Shown here one piece after another: positions 9,036-16,954 of a DNA stretch of 64,000 bases. A program made the translations under genes and the position numbers. This stretch comes from Stenotrophomonas oahuensis. GTDB taxonomy: Bacteria; Pseudomonadota; Gammaproteobacteria; Xanthomonadales; Xanthomonadaceae. The notes beneath the pieces were generated by a model that had not been told where the DNA came from, ran no database searches, and was given only the letters and a program-made list of their open reading frames with translations. Within the stretch, counting starts at the first letter, position 1, and the number at the start of each line of letters is the position of its first letter. The stretch lies in the NCBI RefSeq assembly GCF_031834595.1, contig NZ_CP115541.1:2970501-3034500 (forward strand), given 5' to 3'.

Positions 9036-9275
9036 TTAGATGAAGTGTTCGTAGGATTCCTGAATTCCGGTCCAGAACCCTTTCGAAGTGCCGAAGTAGC
9101 GTGAGAGGCGAAAATCCGTATCGGCGGTGATCGCGAGGTCTCCCTCTACGATCTGCTCGATAACGTGCTGTGGTACGCCGATGGACTTGGCCAAGCGATA
9201 TTGGGTGATGCCCATGGGTTCCAAGAACTCATGCAGGATGATTTCACCGGGGGTGGGGTAAGGAACGGTACGCAT
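9036..9275 (-). CDS. HigA-like antitoxin / XRE-family regulator
   Basis: About 79 residues. The N-terminal TPGEIILHEFLEPMGI and the helix-turn-helix stretch TQYRLAKSIGVPQHVIEQIV are typical of HigA antitoxins, followed by a TDFRLSRYFGTSKGFWTGIQ tail that matches the family's dimerisation helix. In most loci a HigB RelE-like mRNA interferase lies directly upstream. Here no HigB-like frame was found within 350 bp upstream on this strand, so this looks like an orphan antitoxin or a free-standing repressor. ATG 9275 is chosen for the AGAGAG sequence 6 nt upstream; ATG 9281 is the alternative. Confidence 0.75.
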   Translation of the reverse strand: MRTVPYPTPGEIILHEFLEPMGITQYRLAKSIGVPQHVIEQIVEGDLAITADTDFRLSRYFGTSKGFWTGIQESYEHFI

Positions 9276-10047
9276 GATCATCTCTCTTGGTGGAATGGAT
9301 CACGCTACTTCAATCGCCAGGGAGGGCTTTTCAATTCATTTCAGTTGGGTGTGCACCAATTCTCGACCAGATGCGTCGTTCGTTGGCCGTTGTCTGTTGA
9401 TCGGTTCACTGCCGGTCGGCATTTGAGCTACATACGACACCTCGGGTGCCTGGCAGTTCGATCTGGTGCCATCAATGACGCGCCATGGTGCATCGGAATC
9501 TTTGCCATTCTGGCTCGGAACATGCGCCAAACCGCCGTTTTCCGTGCCATAGACGTCATCGATAGATGCAGCCTATCGAAATCGCGCGAAATACATGAAA
9601 ACAGCCACTTCACATCCGAATCGCCTTCCGGCAATGTGGCCCTCGGAGTCTAGAAAACTCTGTTGATGCGAGCATTGGATATCCCAATGTCGGGATGGTG
9701 GCGAATGCAACACTCCCCCAAAACGGGGGGGGAATAAGCCACACCGTATCGCATCACGGTTTTCTAGCTCCCGACGCCTTTCCCATTGGGGGAAGGGTAC
9801 TTCCCCGGGAGTCTGAGATGTACACGTTCTGGGCCTTCATTCATCGTTTCGAGCTGCCCACTCGAGGCCTTCGATTACCTCTTACGCGCGCCCGCCGCCC
9901 TTCAGCGTCGCCTCTTCGCGCGCACATCCAAGACTTATAACGCCGGGCGCTGACCCGGCCATCTGATCGGCATGCCGCCGCGCCCTAGCTGTGCGCCGCG
10001 TTGCCACTTCGTTGAACTCATTCGTTACCCAGTTTCGGGAGGTTCCC
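9276..10047. other. 770-bp gene-free, more AT-rich interval
   Basis: No frame here has convincing codon use or a ribosome-binding site. Visible structures are an OxyR-type dyad at 9549-9576 and three inverted repeats: CATTGG-N5-CCAATG at 9673-9689, a run of C's facing a run of G's at 9715-9732, and CCTTTCCC/GGGGGAAGG at 9778-9797. Base composition looks lower in GC than the flanks. It may hold a small RNA or be the scar of a lost mobile segment. Confidence 0.45.
9549..9576. promoter_or_regulatory. OxyR-like dyads in a gene-free region
   Basis: ATAG-N7-CGAT (9549-9563) overlaps a perfect ATAG-N7-CTAT dyad (9562-9576), extended to TCGATAG-N7-CTATCGA. The same extended dyad occurs upstream of katG (41217-41231). 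ATAG-N7-CTAT is the established OxyR half-site arrangement; binding here is inferred. Confidence 0.45.
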
Positions 10048-10440
10048 ATGTGCGAGCAGTGTTCCTGTGCAGGTTGTGTTGACCATGCGAATCCAGAGCG
10101 CCCTCAGGGCGGCCATGCAAGCGGAGCGGTGCAGCCTGCGCCGCTGTTTCAACCCTCAGCGAGCATCCATCCAGGGCGCGTGCTGATGGACGACTATCTG
10201 CGCCCTGCCGGCATTTCCATTCGTCGGCTGGCGGATTCCATTCGGGTCAAGCGTGGGCGGCTGGAATCGGTGATTGGTGGCCGCAGCAGCATCAGTGCGG
10301 AACTGTCGCTGCGGCTGGGGCGTTACTTCGGTGACCCGCCGGCGTACTGGCAGGATCTGCAGTCGAAGCACGACATGGAAATGGCGTACTGCGCCTGGGG
10401 CGAGGACATCGACCTGATCCGCCCGCGCGTGCGCTGGTAG
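10048..10440 (+). CDS. HigA-like regulator with Cys-rich N-terminal extension
   Basis: About 130 residues. Residues from about 48 on match the HigA/XRE family: HPGRVLMDDYLRPAGIS, helix-turn-helix IRRLADSIRVKRGRLESVIG, then LSLRLGRYFGDPPAYWQDLQ. It differs from typical HigA in an extra N-terminal segment with four clustered cysteines (MCEQCSCAGCVDHA), which could bind a metal or form disulfides. GGGAGG lies 6 nt upstream of ATG 10048. No HigB-like toxin gene is adjacent; the next gene (10547) is not RelE-like. It may be a redox- or metal-responsive repressor, an inference only. Confidence 0.7.
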   Translation: MCEQCSCAGCVDHANPERPQGGHASGAVQPAPLFQPSASIHPGRVLMDDYLRPAGISIRRLADSIRVKRGRLESVIGGRSSISAELSLRLGRYFGDPPAYWQDLQSKHDMEMAYCAWGEDIDLIRPRVRW

Positions 10441-10546
10441 GACGGTCGGGATGGGTCGCCATGTTTACGGTACGGCCCGGGTTGTCAGTTCGTGCGCAGC
10501 CCGGCCGGGACGGCGGGCTGTTGCGCAGAGTGCAGGAGGTTCGGGC

Positions 10547-10936
10547 ATGAGCCTGGTGATGGTGCTGGAGATCGAGTCGGGTGTGACGCTTGATGATGTT
10601 GCGTTCACGCTTCGGTCGCTGGGTCTGCCGAGTGAGGTTGATCAGAATATCTGGGCTGGACTGCTGCCGGGGTGCAGGTGTGCGTTTGGGTTCAAGCAAC
10701 ACGCTGTTCCGCTTGCTTTAGGGGCAAGAGGCATGCAGGTGGAGTGGAGTGTCGGGTTGACGATTACGTTTCATTTTCGGGCTGCGCATATGTTGCGGAG
10801 CCTGCATGAGATCTATCGGTTGATTGAGGTGTTTGCGATGCAGCACGCGCATCGCTTCGTGCTCTCGTTTCAGTACGAGCGCATCTACGCGGTGCGGGAC
10901 GGCACCGGATTGGATCTGGTGTGGAAGATCTCGTAG
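10547..10936 (+). CDS. Hypothetical protein, 129 residues
   Basis: Small cytoplasmic protein with no signal peptide. AGGAGG 6 nt before ATG 10547 gives a strong start. It has a SLVMVLEIESGVTLDDVAF beginning, a GLPSEVDQNIWAGLLPGC segment and a C-terminal LSFQYERIYAVRDGTGLDLV strand pair. It lies about 100 bp after the Cys-rich HigA-like gene on the same strand, so the two may be co-transcribed. Its TAG stop (10934-10936) is the TAG inside the GTAG head of a SMAG element. I do not recognise the family. Confidence 0.65.
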   Translation: MSLVMVLEIESGVTLDDVAFTLRSLGLPSEVDQNIWAGLLPGCRCAFGFKQHAVPLALGARGMQVEWSVGLTITFHFRAAHMLRSLHEIYRLIEVFAMQHAHRFVLSFQYERIYAVRDGTGLDLVWKIS

Positions 10937-10954
10937 AGCCGGGCTTGCCCGGCT
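10933..10954 (+). repeat. SMAG/REP element
   Basis: Single unit GTAGAGCCGGGC-TTG-type hairpin. Its GTAG supplies the stop codon of the preceding gene. Confidence 0.85.
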
Positions 10955-11360
10955 GCTCTTCCTCAAGATTCCAGCCCCACCGCCGATATGCCAGAGGACG
11001 ACTCTTCCGCTCGGCCGTCATCCGACATGCACAACGGGTTCACATTTTCGCGCTTGTCTCCGCTTTCTGAATCAGGTATCAAAGCAGGCATTAGGGGCCG
11101 TTGAAGTTGTCACCGCCAGCAACGCGTACACGCCGTTGCCTGGCGACGTGTGTGCTGTGCACGTTTCATCCAGGGAGAACCGCGGTGAGAAGACCTGCAT
11201 ATGCTGTACTTGGTGCTTCGCTTTACCTGGCTTCATCCAGTTGTTTTGCGTTACCCGCGTCCGGTGCGCGTGATTACGCCAACGCTCCACAGGGGTTAAC
11301 CGGTCTGCAGTATGTCTATCAGCATGTTGATACAAACGCGGAATTCGATCTGCCCATAGT

Positions 11361-12731
11361 GAGAGTGTCCGTATTTTTGTGTTCGGGCGACGTGGGCTGC
11401 CCTGTGACAGCCCGGCTTCTTAGTACGGGCTCCGGATAAATCGGTCCCCGTAAAGTACGGCAAATTGGTTCATCGCGTTCTTCCAGCCGTGGCTGGTGCC
11501 TCCCCAGTTGGCCGTGATGTTGCGCAGCCCCAGCCAGATCAGCTTGATCGCCGCCTCGTCAGTTGGAAAATGCCCTCGGGTTTTGATGACCTTCCGCAGC
11601 TGCGCATTAACGCTCTCGATGGCGTTGGTGGTGTAGATGACACGACGGATCTCAGGTGGAAACGCGAAGAAGGGTATGACGCGGTCCCATGACCGTCGCC
11701 ATGCCTGGGGCGCCGAGGGGTAGCGTTTGCCCAGCGGCGAGGCCTCCAGCGCTTCCAGGGCCTGTTCGGCGGACTCTGCATTGATGGCCTGGTAGATGGG
11801 CTTCAGCTCGGCTGCGAGAGCCCTTCGATCCTTCCAGCCGGCGTAGTCCAAGCTGTTGCGGATGAGATGCACGATGCAGGTCTGGAGAGTGGTCGCTGGG
11901 TAGACCGCCGCCAGCGCCTCGGGCATGCCTTTAAGGCCATCGGTCACCGCTATCAGTACGTCCTCCACGCCGCGCGTCTTGAGGTCGTTGAAGACCTTCA
12001 TCCAGAACTTGGCCCCTTCTGTGTTCTCGATCCAGATGCCCAGGATGTCGCGACTTCCATCAGGTAGAACGCCTAATGCCAGATAGATCGCTTTGTTGCG
12101 CACTACGCCCTCGTCACGCACCTTGACGCGCAGGGCATCAAAGAACACCACCGGATACATCAGCTCCAGCGGACGCGTCTGCCACGCCGAAATCTCTTCC
12201 AGAACCTCGTCGGTCACCGAGCTGATGAAGTCCGCCGACACGTCTGTTCCATACTGTTCAGACAGAAACGCGCGGATGTCGCGGACGCTCATTCCGCGCG
12301 CGTACATCGCGACGATCTTGTCGTCAAAACCAGTGAAACGCCGCTCGTGCTTGGGAATCAGGATGGGCTGGAAGCTGCCATCCCGGTCCCGGGGAACGTC
12401 CAGTCGCAGGGGGCCATCCTCAGTCAGAACGGTTTTGCTGGACGTTCCATTTCGCTGATTGCCGGTCGATTCCGGTCGCTCGCTTCCGGGTGGGTACCCC
12501 AGGTGATGGCCCAGCTCGCCCTTCAGTGCCCGCTCAATCAAGGCCTTTTTCAGGGCTGTGGTGATGTCCAGGATCTCGCCCGCGGTCGTCGCTCCGTTGG
12601 CAAGCTGCTCAACGAGCTCGGCAGGCAGGGTAGGCAGCTGACGGGCAGCGGCCTTGGCGGTCATTTTCTTGGGTGGCATACATGATCCTTTTCAACATGT
12701 TATGCCCGAACACAAAATTCCTGACAGTCCC
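11361..12731 (-). mobile_element. IS256-family insertion sequence, 1371 bp
   Basis: Complete element. Imperfect 28-bp terminal inverted repeats lie at 11361-11388 and 12704-12731 (23 of 28 positions match; the inner 14, TTTTGTGTTCGGGC, are identical). It is flanked by a perfect 8-bp target duplication CCCATAGT (11353-11360 and 12732-12739). One transposase ORF occupies most of it. The intact ends and duplication suggest fairly recent insertion. Confidence 0.93.
11420..12679 (-). CDS. IS256-family transposase
   Basis: 419 residues, the usual length for the family. The DDE catalytic set is visible: Asp in VVFFDALRVKVRD, Asp in VTDGLKGMPEAL, and Glu in TTNAIESVNAQLRK. The N-terminal part holds ALIERALKGELGHHLGYPP and NQRNGTSSKTVLT, which are conserved in Mutator/IS256 enzymes, followed by RFTGFDDKIVAMYARGMSVRD. 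AGGA stands 6 nt before ATG 12679. The frame is intact, so the element is probably still able to transpose by a copy-out mechanism with a circular intermediate, as is known for the family. Confidence 0.95.
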   Translation of the reverse strand: MPPKKMTAKAAARQLPTLPAELVEQLANGATTAGEILDITTALKKALIERALKGELGHHLGYPPGSERPESTGNQRNGTSSKTVLTEDGPLRLDVPRDRDGSFQPILIPKHERRFTGFDDKIVAMYARGMSVRDIRAFLSEQYGTDVSADFISSVTDEVLEEISAWQTRPLELMYPVVFFDALRVKVRDEGVVRNKAIYLALGVLPDGSRDILGIWIENTEGAKFWMKVFNDLKTRGVEDVLIAVTDGLKGMPEALAAVYPATTLQTCIVHLIRNSLDYAGWKDRRALAAELKPIYQAINAESAEQALEALEASPLGKRYPSAPQAWRRSWDRVIPFFAFPPEIRRVIYTTNAIESVNAQLRKVIKTRGHFPTDEAAIKLIWLGLRNITANWGGTSHGWKNAMNQFAVLYGDRFIRSPY

Positions 12732-13550
12732 CCCATAGTTGATCCGGGCCTGTCGATGGGGATCGACCTGCATACGCTGCGGTACCTCAAGTATTTTGGC
12801 CGCGACGGCCACACGTCTGCTTTCAGCGTCTACCAGGCCTACGGGGACCTGGATGGAACCTTCTCGCCGTTCGGAGGCGGCAGGTCAATCCGGCTTTCCG
12901 GCCACGGCTACAGCGACACCGTGGTCATTCTGGGCACCAATCTTTCCGGTGCCCCCTACCTGCCGCTCAACGAGTACATGCAGTGGTCCTTCGGGCCCAC
13001 CGTTACCGCGCAGGTGATGATTAGTGCGCCGACGGGCAGCTACAGCCGCGACAAGCTGTTCAACATGGGCACCAACCGCTGGCAGATAAAGCCTGAGCTG
13101 GCCTACCTCATGCCGGTGGGCGAGAAGGGCTGGTGGGACGTGTACGGCAACGTGGAATGGTTCCAGGACAACGATGACCCGCGGGGTGGCAACCGGTTGG
13201 AGACCAAGCCGCTGTTCGGCCTGGACACCCACTACTCGTACACGTTCAACCGGGCGTTCTGGGCAGGCGTGGGCGTTTCCTATCGTCGCGGCGGGGCCAC
13301 CCGGCTGGATGGCATCAGCCAAGGGGGTAGTGAGGAGTACACCGATGGCGTGGCCACGGCCAGCATGACCTTTTCGCCGAACTGGATGATGAAGGCCATG
13401 TATTCGCACCCCATCAAAGCGTCCAACGAGGACGTGAATACCGAAATCTTCCAGCTGACCGTTCAGTACAACTGGGGCCATCTCCCCAGCAACCGCTGAT
13501 CTGCCACGGGCCGTTGCAAGCACGGTTCTACTCAATCTCCGGGGATATCC

Positions 13551-15629
13551 ATGATTGGTTCACATCGTTTGAGCGTTTGCGTTTCGCTTCTCGTCTGTTC
13601 CATGGCCTCGCTCGCCCACGCCGCTGACGCCGCTTACACCACCGGTGAGGTGAAGCCGGCCTCGGCCTCCACCGTCAGTGCGCAGAAGGTGGTGCGCGAC
13701 ACCTTGCCGTTCTCCGACCGCGCCGACTTCGATGAGGCCAAGCGGGGGTTCATTGCAGCACCTGACTTCCGCCAGATCGCCAAAGACGGCGGCGGTGTTT
13801 CGTGGAACATGGACGACTGGAACTTCCTGCTGGAGGGCAAGGAGTTCGATACCATCAACCCCTCGCTGCAGCGCCAGGCCACCTTGAACATGGCCTACGG
13901 TCTGTTTGAGGTGGTGCCGGGCATCTACCAGGTGCGTGGTTTCGACCTGGCCAACATCACCTTCATAAAAGGCCAGACCGGCTGGATTGTGATCGACCCG
14001 CTGACCACCGCCGAAACCGCCCGTGCGGCACTGAAGTTCATCAACGAGAAGCTGGGCCCGCGTCCGGTGGTGGCAGTGATCTATTCCCACTCACATGGCG
14101 ATCATTTTGCCGGCGTACGCGGCGTGGTGGACGAAGCCGACCTGCAGGCCGGCAAGGTGCAGATCATCGCGCCCGAGCATTTCATGTATGAGGCCATCTC
14201 CGAGAACGTGTTCGCCGGCAACGCGATGACGCGACGCAAAAGCTACACCTACGCCGACCTGCTGCCACGCAGCCCTACCGGCCACGTGGACGGCTCCATC
14301 GGCAAGGCGACGGCAAAAGGAGCCAGCGGCATCATTCCGCCCACCCGTGAAATCAAGCAGGCGTATGAAACGCTGACCGTGGACGGCGTGAAAATGGAGT
14401 TCCAGCTGACCCCGGGCACCGAGGCGCCGGCGGAGATGAACACCTGGTTCCCGGAGCTGAAGGCCTTCTGGGCGGGCGAGAACATTGTGGCCGGCCAGCA
14501 CAACATCTACACGCTGCGCGGTGCCAAGGTGCGTGACCCCAGCGCCTGGGCGGGCTTCATCAACGAGGCGCTTTACCGTTATGGCGACGACGCGGTAGTG
14601 ATGTTTGCCTCGCACTCTTGGCCGCGTTGGGGCAAGGAACGCATTCACGAGGTGATGCGCGGCCAGCGTGACATGTACGCCAATCTCAACAACCAGGTGC
14701 TGCACCTGGCCAACCAGGGCGTCACCATCAACGAAATCCAGAACGTGTACAAGCCGCCAACCTCACTGCGCAACCAGTGGTACACCCGGGCTTATCACGG
14801 TTCGTACGAACACAACGCGCGCGCGGTGATCAATCTGTATCTGGGCTACTGGGACGGTAACCCTGTCACCATGGTTCCGCTTTCGCCGGAAGATACCGCT
14901 CCGCTCTATGTGGACATGATGGGCGGTGCGGACAAGATCCTGGCGAAGGCGAAGGCGCTCAATGATGAGGGCAAGTACAAGTTGTCGATGGAAATCCTGA
15001 ACAAGCTTGTCTACACGCAGCCGGGCAACCAGCAGGCCAAGAACCTGCTTGCTGATGCGTTCGAGCAGCTGGGCTACCAGGCCGAGAGCCCGAGCATCCG
15101 CAATGCGTATCTTTCGGCGACCAAGGAACTGCGTGACGGGGTAGTGGGCTTTGACAAGGCCAAGGTCAAATCGCCGGAGATGGTGCGGGGCACGAGTACC
15201 GAGCTGCTGTTGCAGAACCTGGCCATTGCCATCGACAGCCGCAAGGCTGAGAACATGCACTTCAAACTGAACCTGATGCACCCTGATACCCGGGAGACCT
15301 TCGTTACCGAGATGAGCAACGCCACGCTTACCACCATCACGGGGCATCAGTCGGCTGACGCGGACCTGTCGCTGCAGATCAATCGCCCTGATTTTGTCGC
15401 ACTGGTGCTGGGCGAACAGAAACTGGGCGATCTGGTGAAGAGCGGCAAGGCCAAGGTCCGCGGTGATCTCGGGGTGCTCAAGCAGCTCACTGCGGCGGTC
15501 ACCAAGTACGACCCGGGCTTTGAACTGATGCCCGGCACCCGTCCCGCCAAGGGACGCGCAGCCGAAAGCTCGGGTGGAGATGACGTATTCGTCGCCGCCC
15601 GTCCGCTGGAGTTTGACGGCGAAGAGTGA
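13551..15629 (+). CDS. Periplasmic linear alkylsulfatase (SdsA/YjcS type)
   Basis: 692 residues. A signal peptide (SLLVCSMASLAHA) sends it to the periplasm. The metallo-beta-lactamase domain carries the zinc motif H180-S-H182-G-D184-H185 (YSHSHGDHFAG), with a later FASHSWPRWG segment. An alkyl-sulfatase dimerisation region follows (about 420-560; YKPPTSLRNQWYTRAYHGSYEHNARAVINLYLGYWDGNP is split here only by description), and then a C-terminal SCP2-like lipid-binding domain (LQINRPDFVALVLGEQKL). This architecture matches SdsA1, which hydrolyses primary alkyl sulfates such as SDS to alcohol and sulfate. It lies 51 bp after the split transporter gene and was probably co-transcribed with it before the IS insertion. 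Confidence 0.93.
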   Translation: MIGSHRLSVCVSLLVCSMASLAHAADAAYTTGEVKPASASTVSAQKVVRDTLPFSDRADFDEAKRGFIAAPDFRQIAKDGGGVSWNMDDWNFLLEGKEFDTINPSLQRQATLNMAYGLFEVVPGIYQVRGFDLANITFIKGQTGWIVIDPLTTAETARAALKFINEKLGPRPVVAVIYSHSHGDHFAGVRGVVDEADLQAGKVQIIAPEHFMYEAISENVFAGNAMTRRKSYTYADLLPRSPTGHVDGSIGKATAKGASGIIPPTREIKQAYETLTVDGVKMEFQLTPGTEAPAEMNTWFPELKAFWAGENIVAGQHNIYTLRGAKVRDPSAWAGFINEALYRYGDDAVVMFASHSWPRWGKERIHEVMRGQRDMYANLNNQVLHLANQGVTINEIQNVYKPPTSLRNQWYTRAYHGSYEHNARAVINLYLGYWDGNPVTMVPLSPEDTAPLYVDMMGGADKILAKAKALNDEGKYKLSMEILNKLVYTQPGNQQAKNLLADAFEQLGYQAESPSIRNAYLSATKELRDGVVGFDKAKVKSPEMVRGTSTELLLQNLAIAIDSRKAENMHFKLNLMHPDTRETFVTEMSNATLTTITGHQSADADLSLQINRPDFVALVLGEQKLGDLVKSGKAKVRGDLGVLKQLTAAVTKYDPGFELMPGTRPAKGRAAESSGGDDVFVAARPLEFDGEE

Positions 15630-15678
15630 TTCCGGGTGACCAGGGGAGGGCGTCACCCCATCCGCACCAGACCATCTC

Positions 15679-15700
15679 GTAGAGCCGGGCTTGCCCGGCT
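15679..15700 (+). repeat. SMAG/REP element
   Basis: Single GTAGAGCCGGGC-type hairpin 50 bp after the alkylsulfatase stop. Confidence 0.85.
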
Positions 15701-15891
15701 GCTGTTGGCGCAGGGCTACCGGCCATAAAGGGCACCGCATTGAAGGCGGTGTCGATTTGAATTCATGCGTTACCGGACCCAGGCTCAATCTACGGCTCCA
15801 ACGTGCCCCCGGTCACGCTTTGACATCATTTACTGAGGAACCGTCCCTACCTTCTGGGTTACTGTTGAAACGCTCCCCCAGAGGCCACCCC

Positions 15892-16890
15892 ATGAAGACC
15901 GCCGTTTTCAGCGCTCGCCCCTACGACCGTCACTTCCTGGAAGCCGCCAACCAGCATGTGGGCGGTGAAGGGCGGTTCGAGTTCGCTTACTTCGATGTAG
16001 GGCTGGATCTCACCACGTCCACACTGGCCCAGGGTAGTGAGGCGGTCTGCGTATTCGTCAACGACCGTCTGGACGCCCCGGTGCTTGAAGCACTGCACGG
16101 GCAGGGCATCCGCGCGGTGCTTCTCCGCTGCGCAGGCTTCAACAACGTGGATCTGGCCGCTGCGGAACGCCTCGGCCTGTTCGTCGCCCGCGTGCCGGCG
16201 TACTCGCCCGAGGCCGTGGCCGAGCACGCGCTGGCGCTGATCATGACCCTCAACCGCCAGACCCACCGGGCCTACAACCGGGTGCGCGAAGGCAACTTCA
16301 TGCTGGACGGCCTGCTTGGGCGCACGCTGTATGGCCGCACGGCGGGCATCGTGGGCACCGGCAAGATCGGGCTGGCCACGGCACGCATTCTCAGAGGCAT
16401 GGGCTGCAATGTGCTCGGGTATGACCCATACCCGAGTTCTGCCTTCGACGGAATCGGCGAAATGGTGCCGCTGGCCGAGCTGTTGGCCCGCTCGGACATC
16501 GTCTCCCTGCATTGCCCCCTGACCCCGGACACGCACCACCTCATCAACGAGGCCTCGCTGGCGTTGATGAAGCCCGGTGCCATGCTGGTGAACACCTCGC
16601 GCGGTGGACTGGTGAACACCGATGCGGTGATCCGCGCACTGAAGTCACGACACCTCGGTCATCTGGCCATTGACGTGTACGAGCAGGAAAGCGCGCTGTT
16701 CTTCCAGGACCTTTCCGGCGAGATCATCGACGACGATGTCTTCCAGCGCCTGATGACCTTCCCGAACGTACTGGTCACGGGGCACCAAGGCTTCTTCACC
16801 GCCGAAGCCCTACAGGAAATCTCCGCCATCACCCTGGGCAACCTGACCGACTTCGCCGAAGGCCGCGCCTGTCCCAACAAGGTAGCGTAG
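15892..16890 (+). CDS. ldhA: D-lactate dehydrogenase (fermentative type)
   Basis: 332 residues, matching LdhA-type D-2-hydroxyacid dehydrogenases. The Rossmann motif GIVGTGKIGLATARIL lies near residue 150. The catalytic Arg is in NTSRGGLVNTDAV, the Glu in the DVYEQESALFF region, and the His in VLVTGHQGFFT. The reaction is pyruvate + NADH to D-lactate. ATG 15892 has AGAGG 6 nt upstream; the longer frame to 15691 overlaps a SMAG and is not credible. The stop TAG is provided by the next SMAG. The lactate permease follows 64 bp downstream, pointing to lactate exchange or re-use. Confidence 0.92.
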   Translation: MKTAVFSARPYDRHFLEAANQHVGGEGRFEFAYFDVGLDLTTSTLAQGSEAVCVFVNDRLDAPVLEALHGQGIRAVLLRCAGFNNVDLAAAERLGLFVARVPAYSPEAVAEHALALIMTLNRQTHRAYNRVREGNFMLDGLLGRTLYGRTAGIVGTGKIGLATARILRGMGCNVLGYDPYPSSAFDGIGEMVPLAELLARSDIVSLHCPLTPDTHHLINEASLALMKPGAMLVNTSRGGLVNTDAVIRALKSRHLGHLAIDVYEQESALFFQDLSGEIIDDDVFQRLMTFPNVLVTGHQGFFTAEALQEISAITLGNLTDFAEGRACPNKVA

Positions 16891-16908
16891 AGCCGGGCTT
16901 GCCCGGCT
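16887..16908 (+). repeat. SMAG/REP element overlapping ldhA stop
   Basis: GTAGAGCCGGGC-type hairpin; bases 16888-16890 (TAG) are the ldhA stop codon. Confidence 0.88.
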
Positions 16909-16954
16909 GCTCCATCACCGGTCTGCCCCAAAAACCGCACGGAACCCCAATCCC

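Larger units (their letters stand above)
11185..13499 (+). pseudogene. Outer-membrane transporter gene split by an IS
   Basis: Removing the IS and one 8-bp target copy (CCCATAGT) restores one frame of about 311 codons: 11185-11360 joined to 12740-13499. The 5' part begins GTG 11185 after GGGAGA and encodes a signal peptide (YAVLGASLYLASSSCFALP) and GLTGLQYVYQHVDTNAEFD. The 3' part encodes repeated amphipathic beta strands (PTVTAQVMISAPTGSY, VGVSYRRGG, TEIFQLTVQYNWG), typical of the SphA/MetA-pathway-type outer-membrane transporter family. It precedes the alkylsulfatase gene and probably imported a related substrate. In this strain it should be inactive, because no full-length product can be made. 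Confidence 0.85.

Noticed and set aside
9282..9640. A HigB toxin gene upstream of the HigA-like gene
   Set aside because: No frame on the minus strand shows RelE/HigB motifs; the visible short frames look random.
9165..9653. 162-codon plus-strand ORF opposite and beyond the HigA-like gene
   Set aside because: No ribosome-binding site, unlikely composition, and it overlaps a convincing minus-strand gene.
15691..15892. A longer N-terminus for ldhA
   Set aside because: The extension translates a SMAG and intergenic sequence; family alignment and the ribosome-binding site support ATG 15892.
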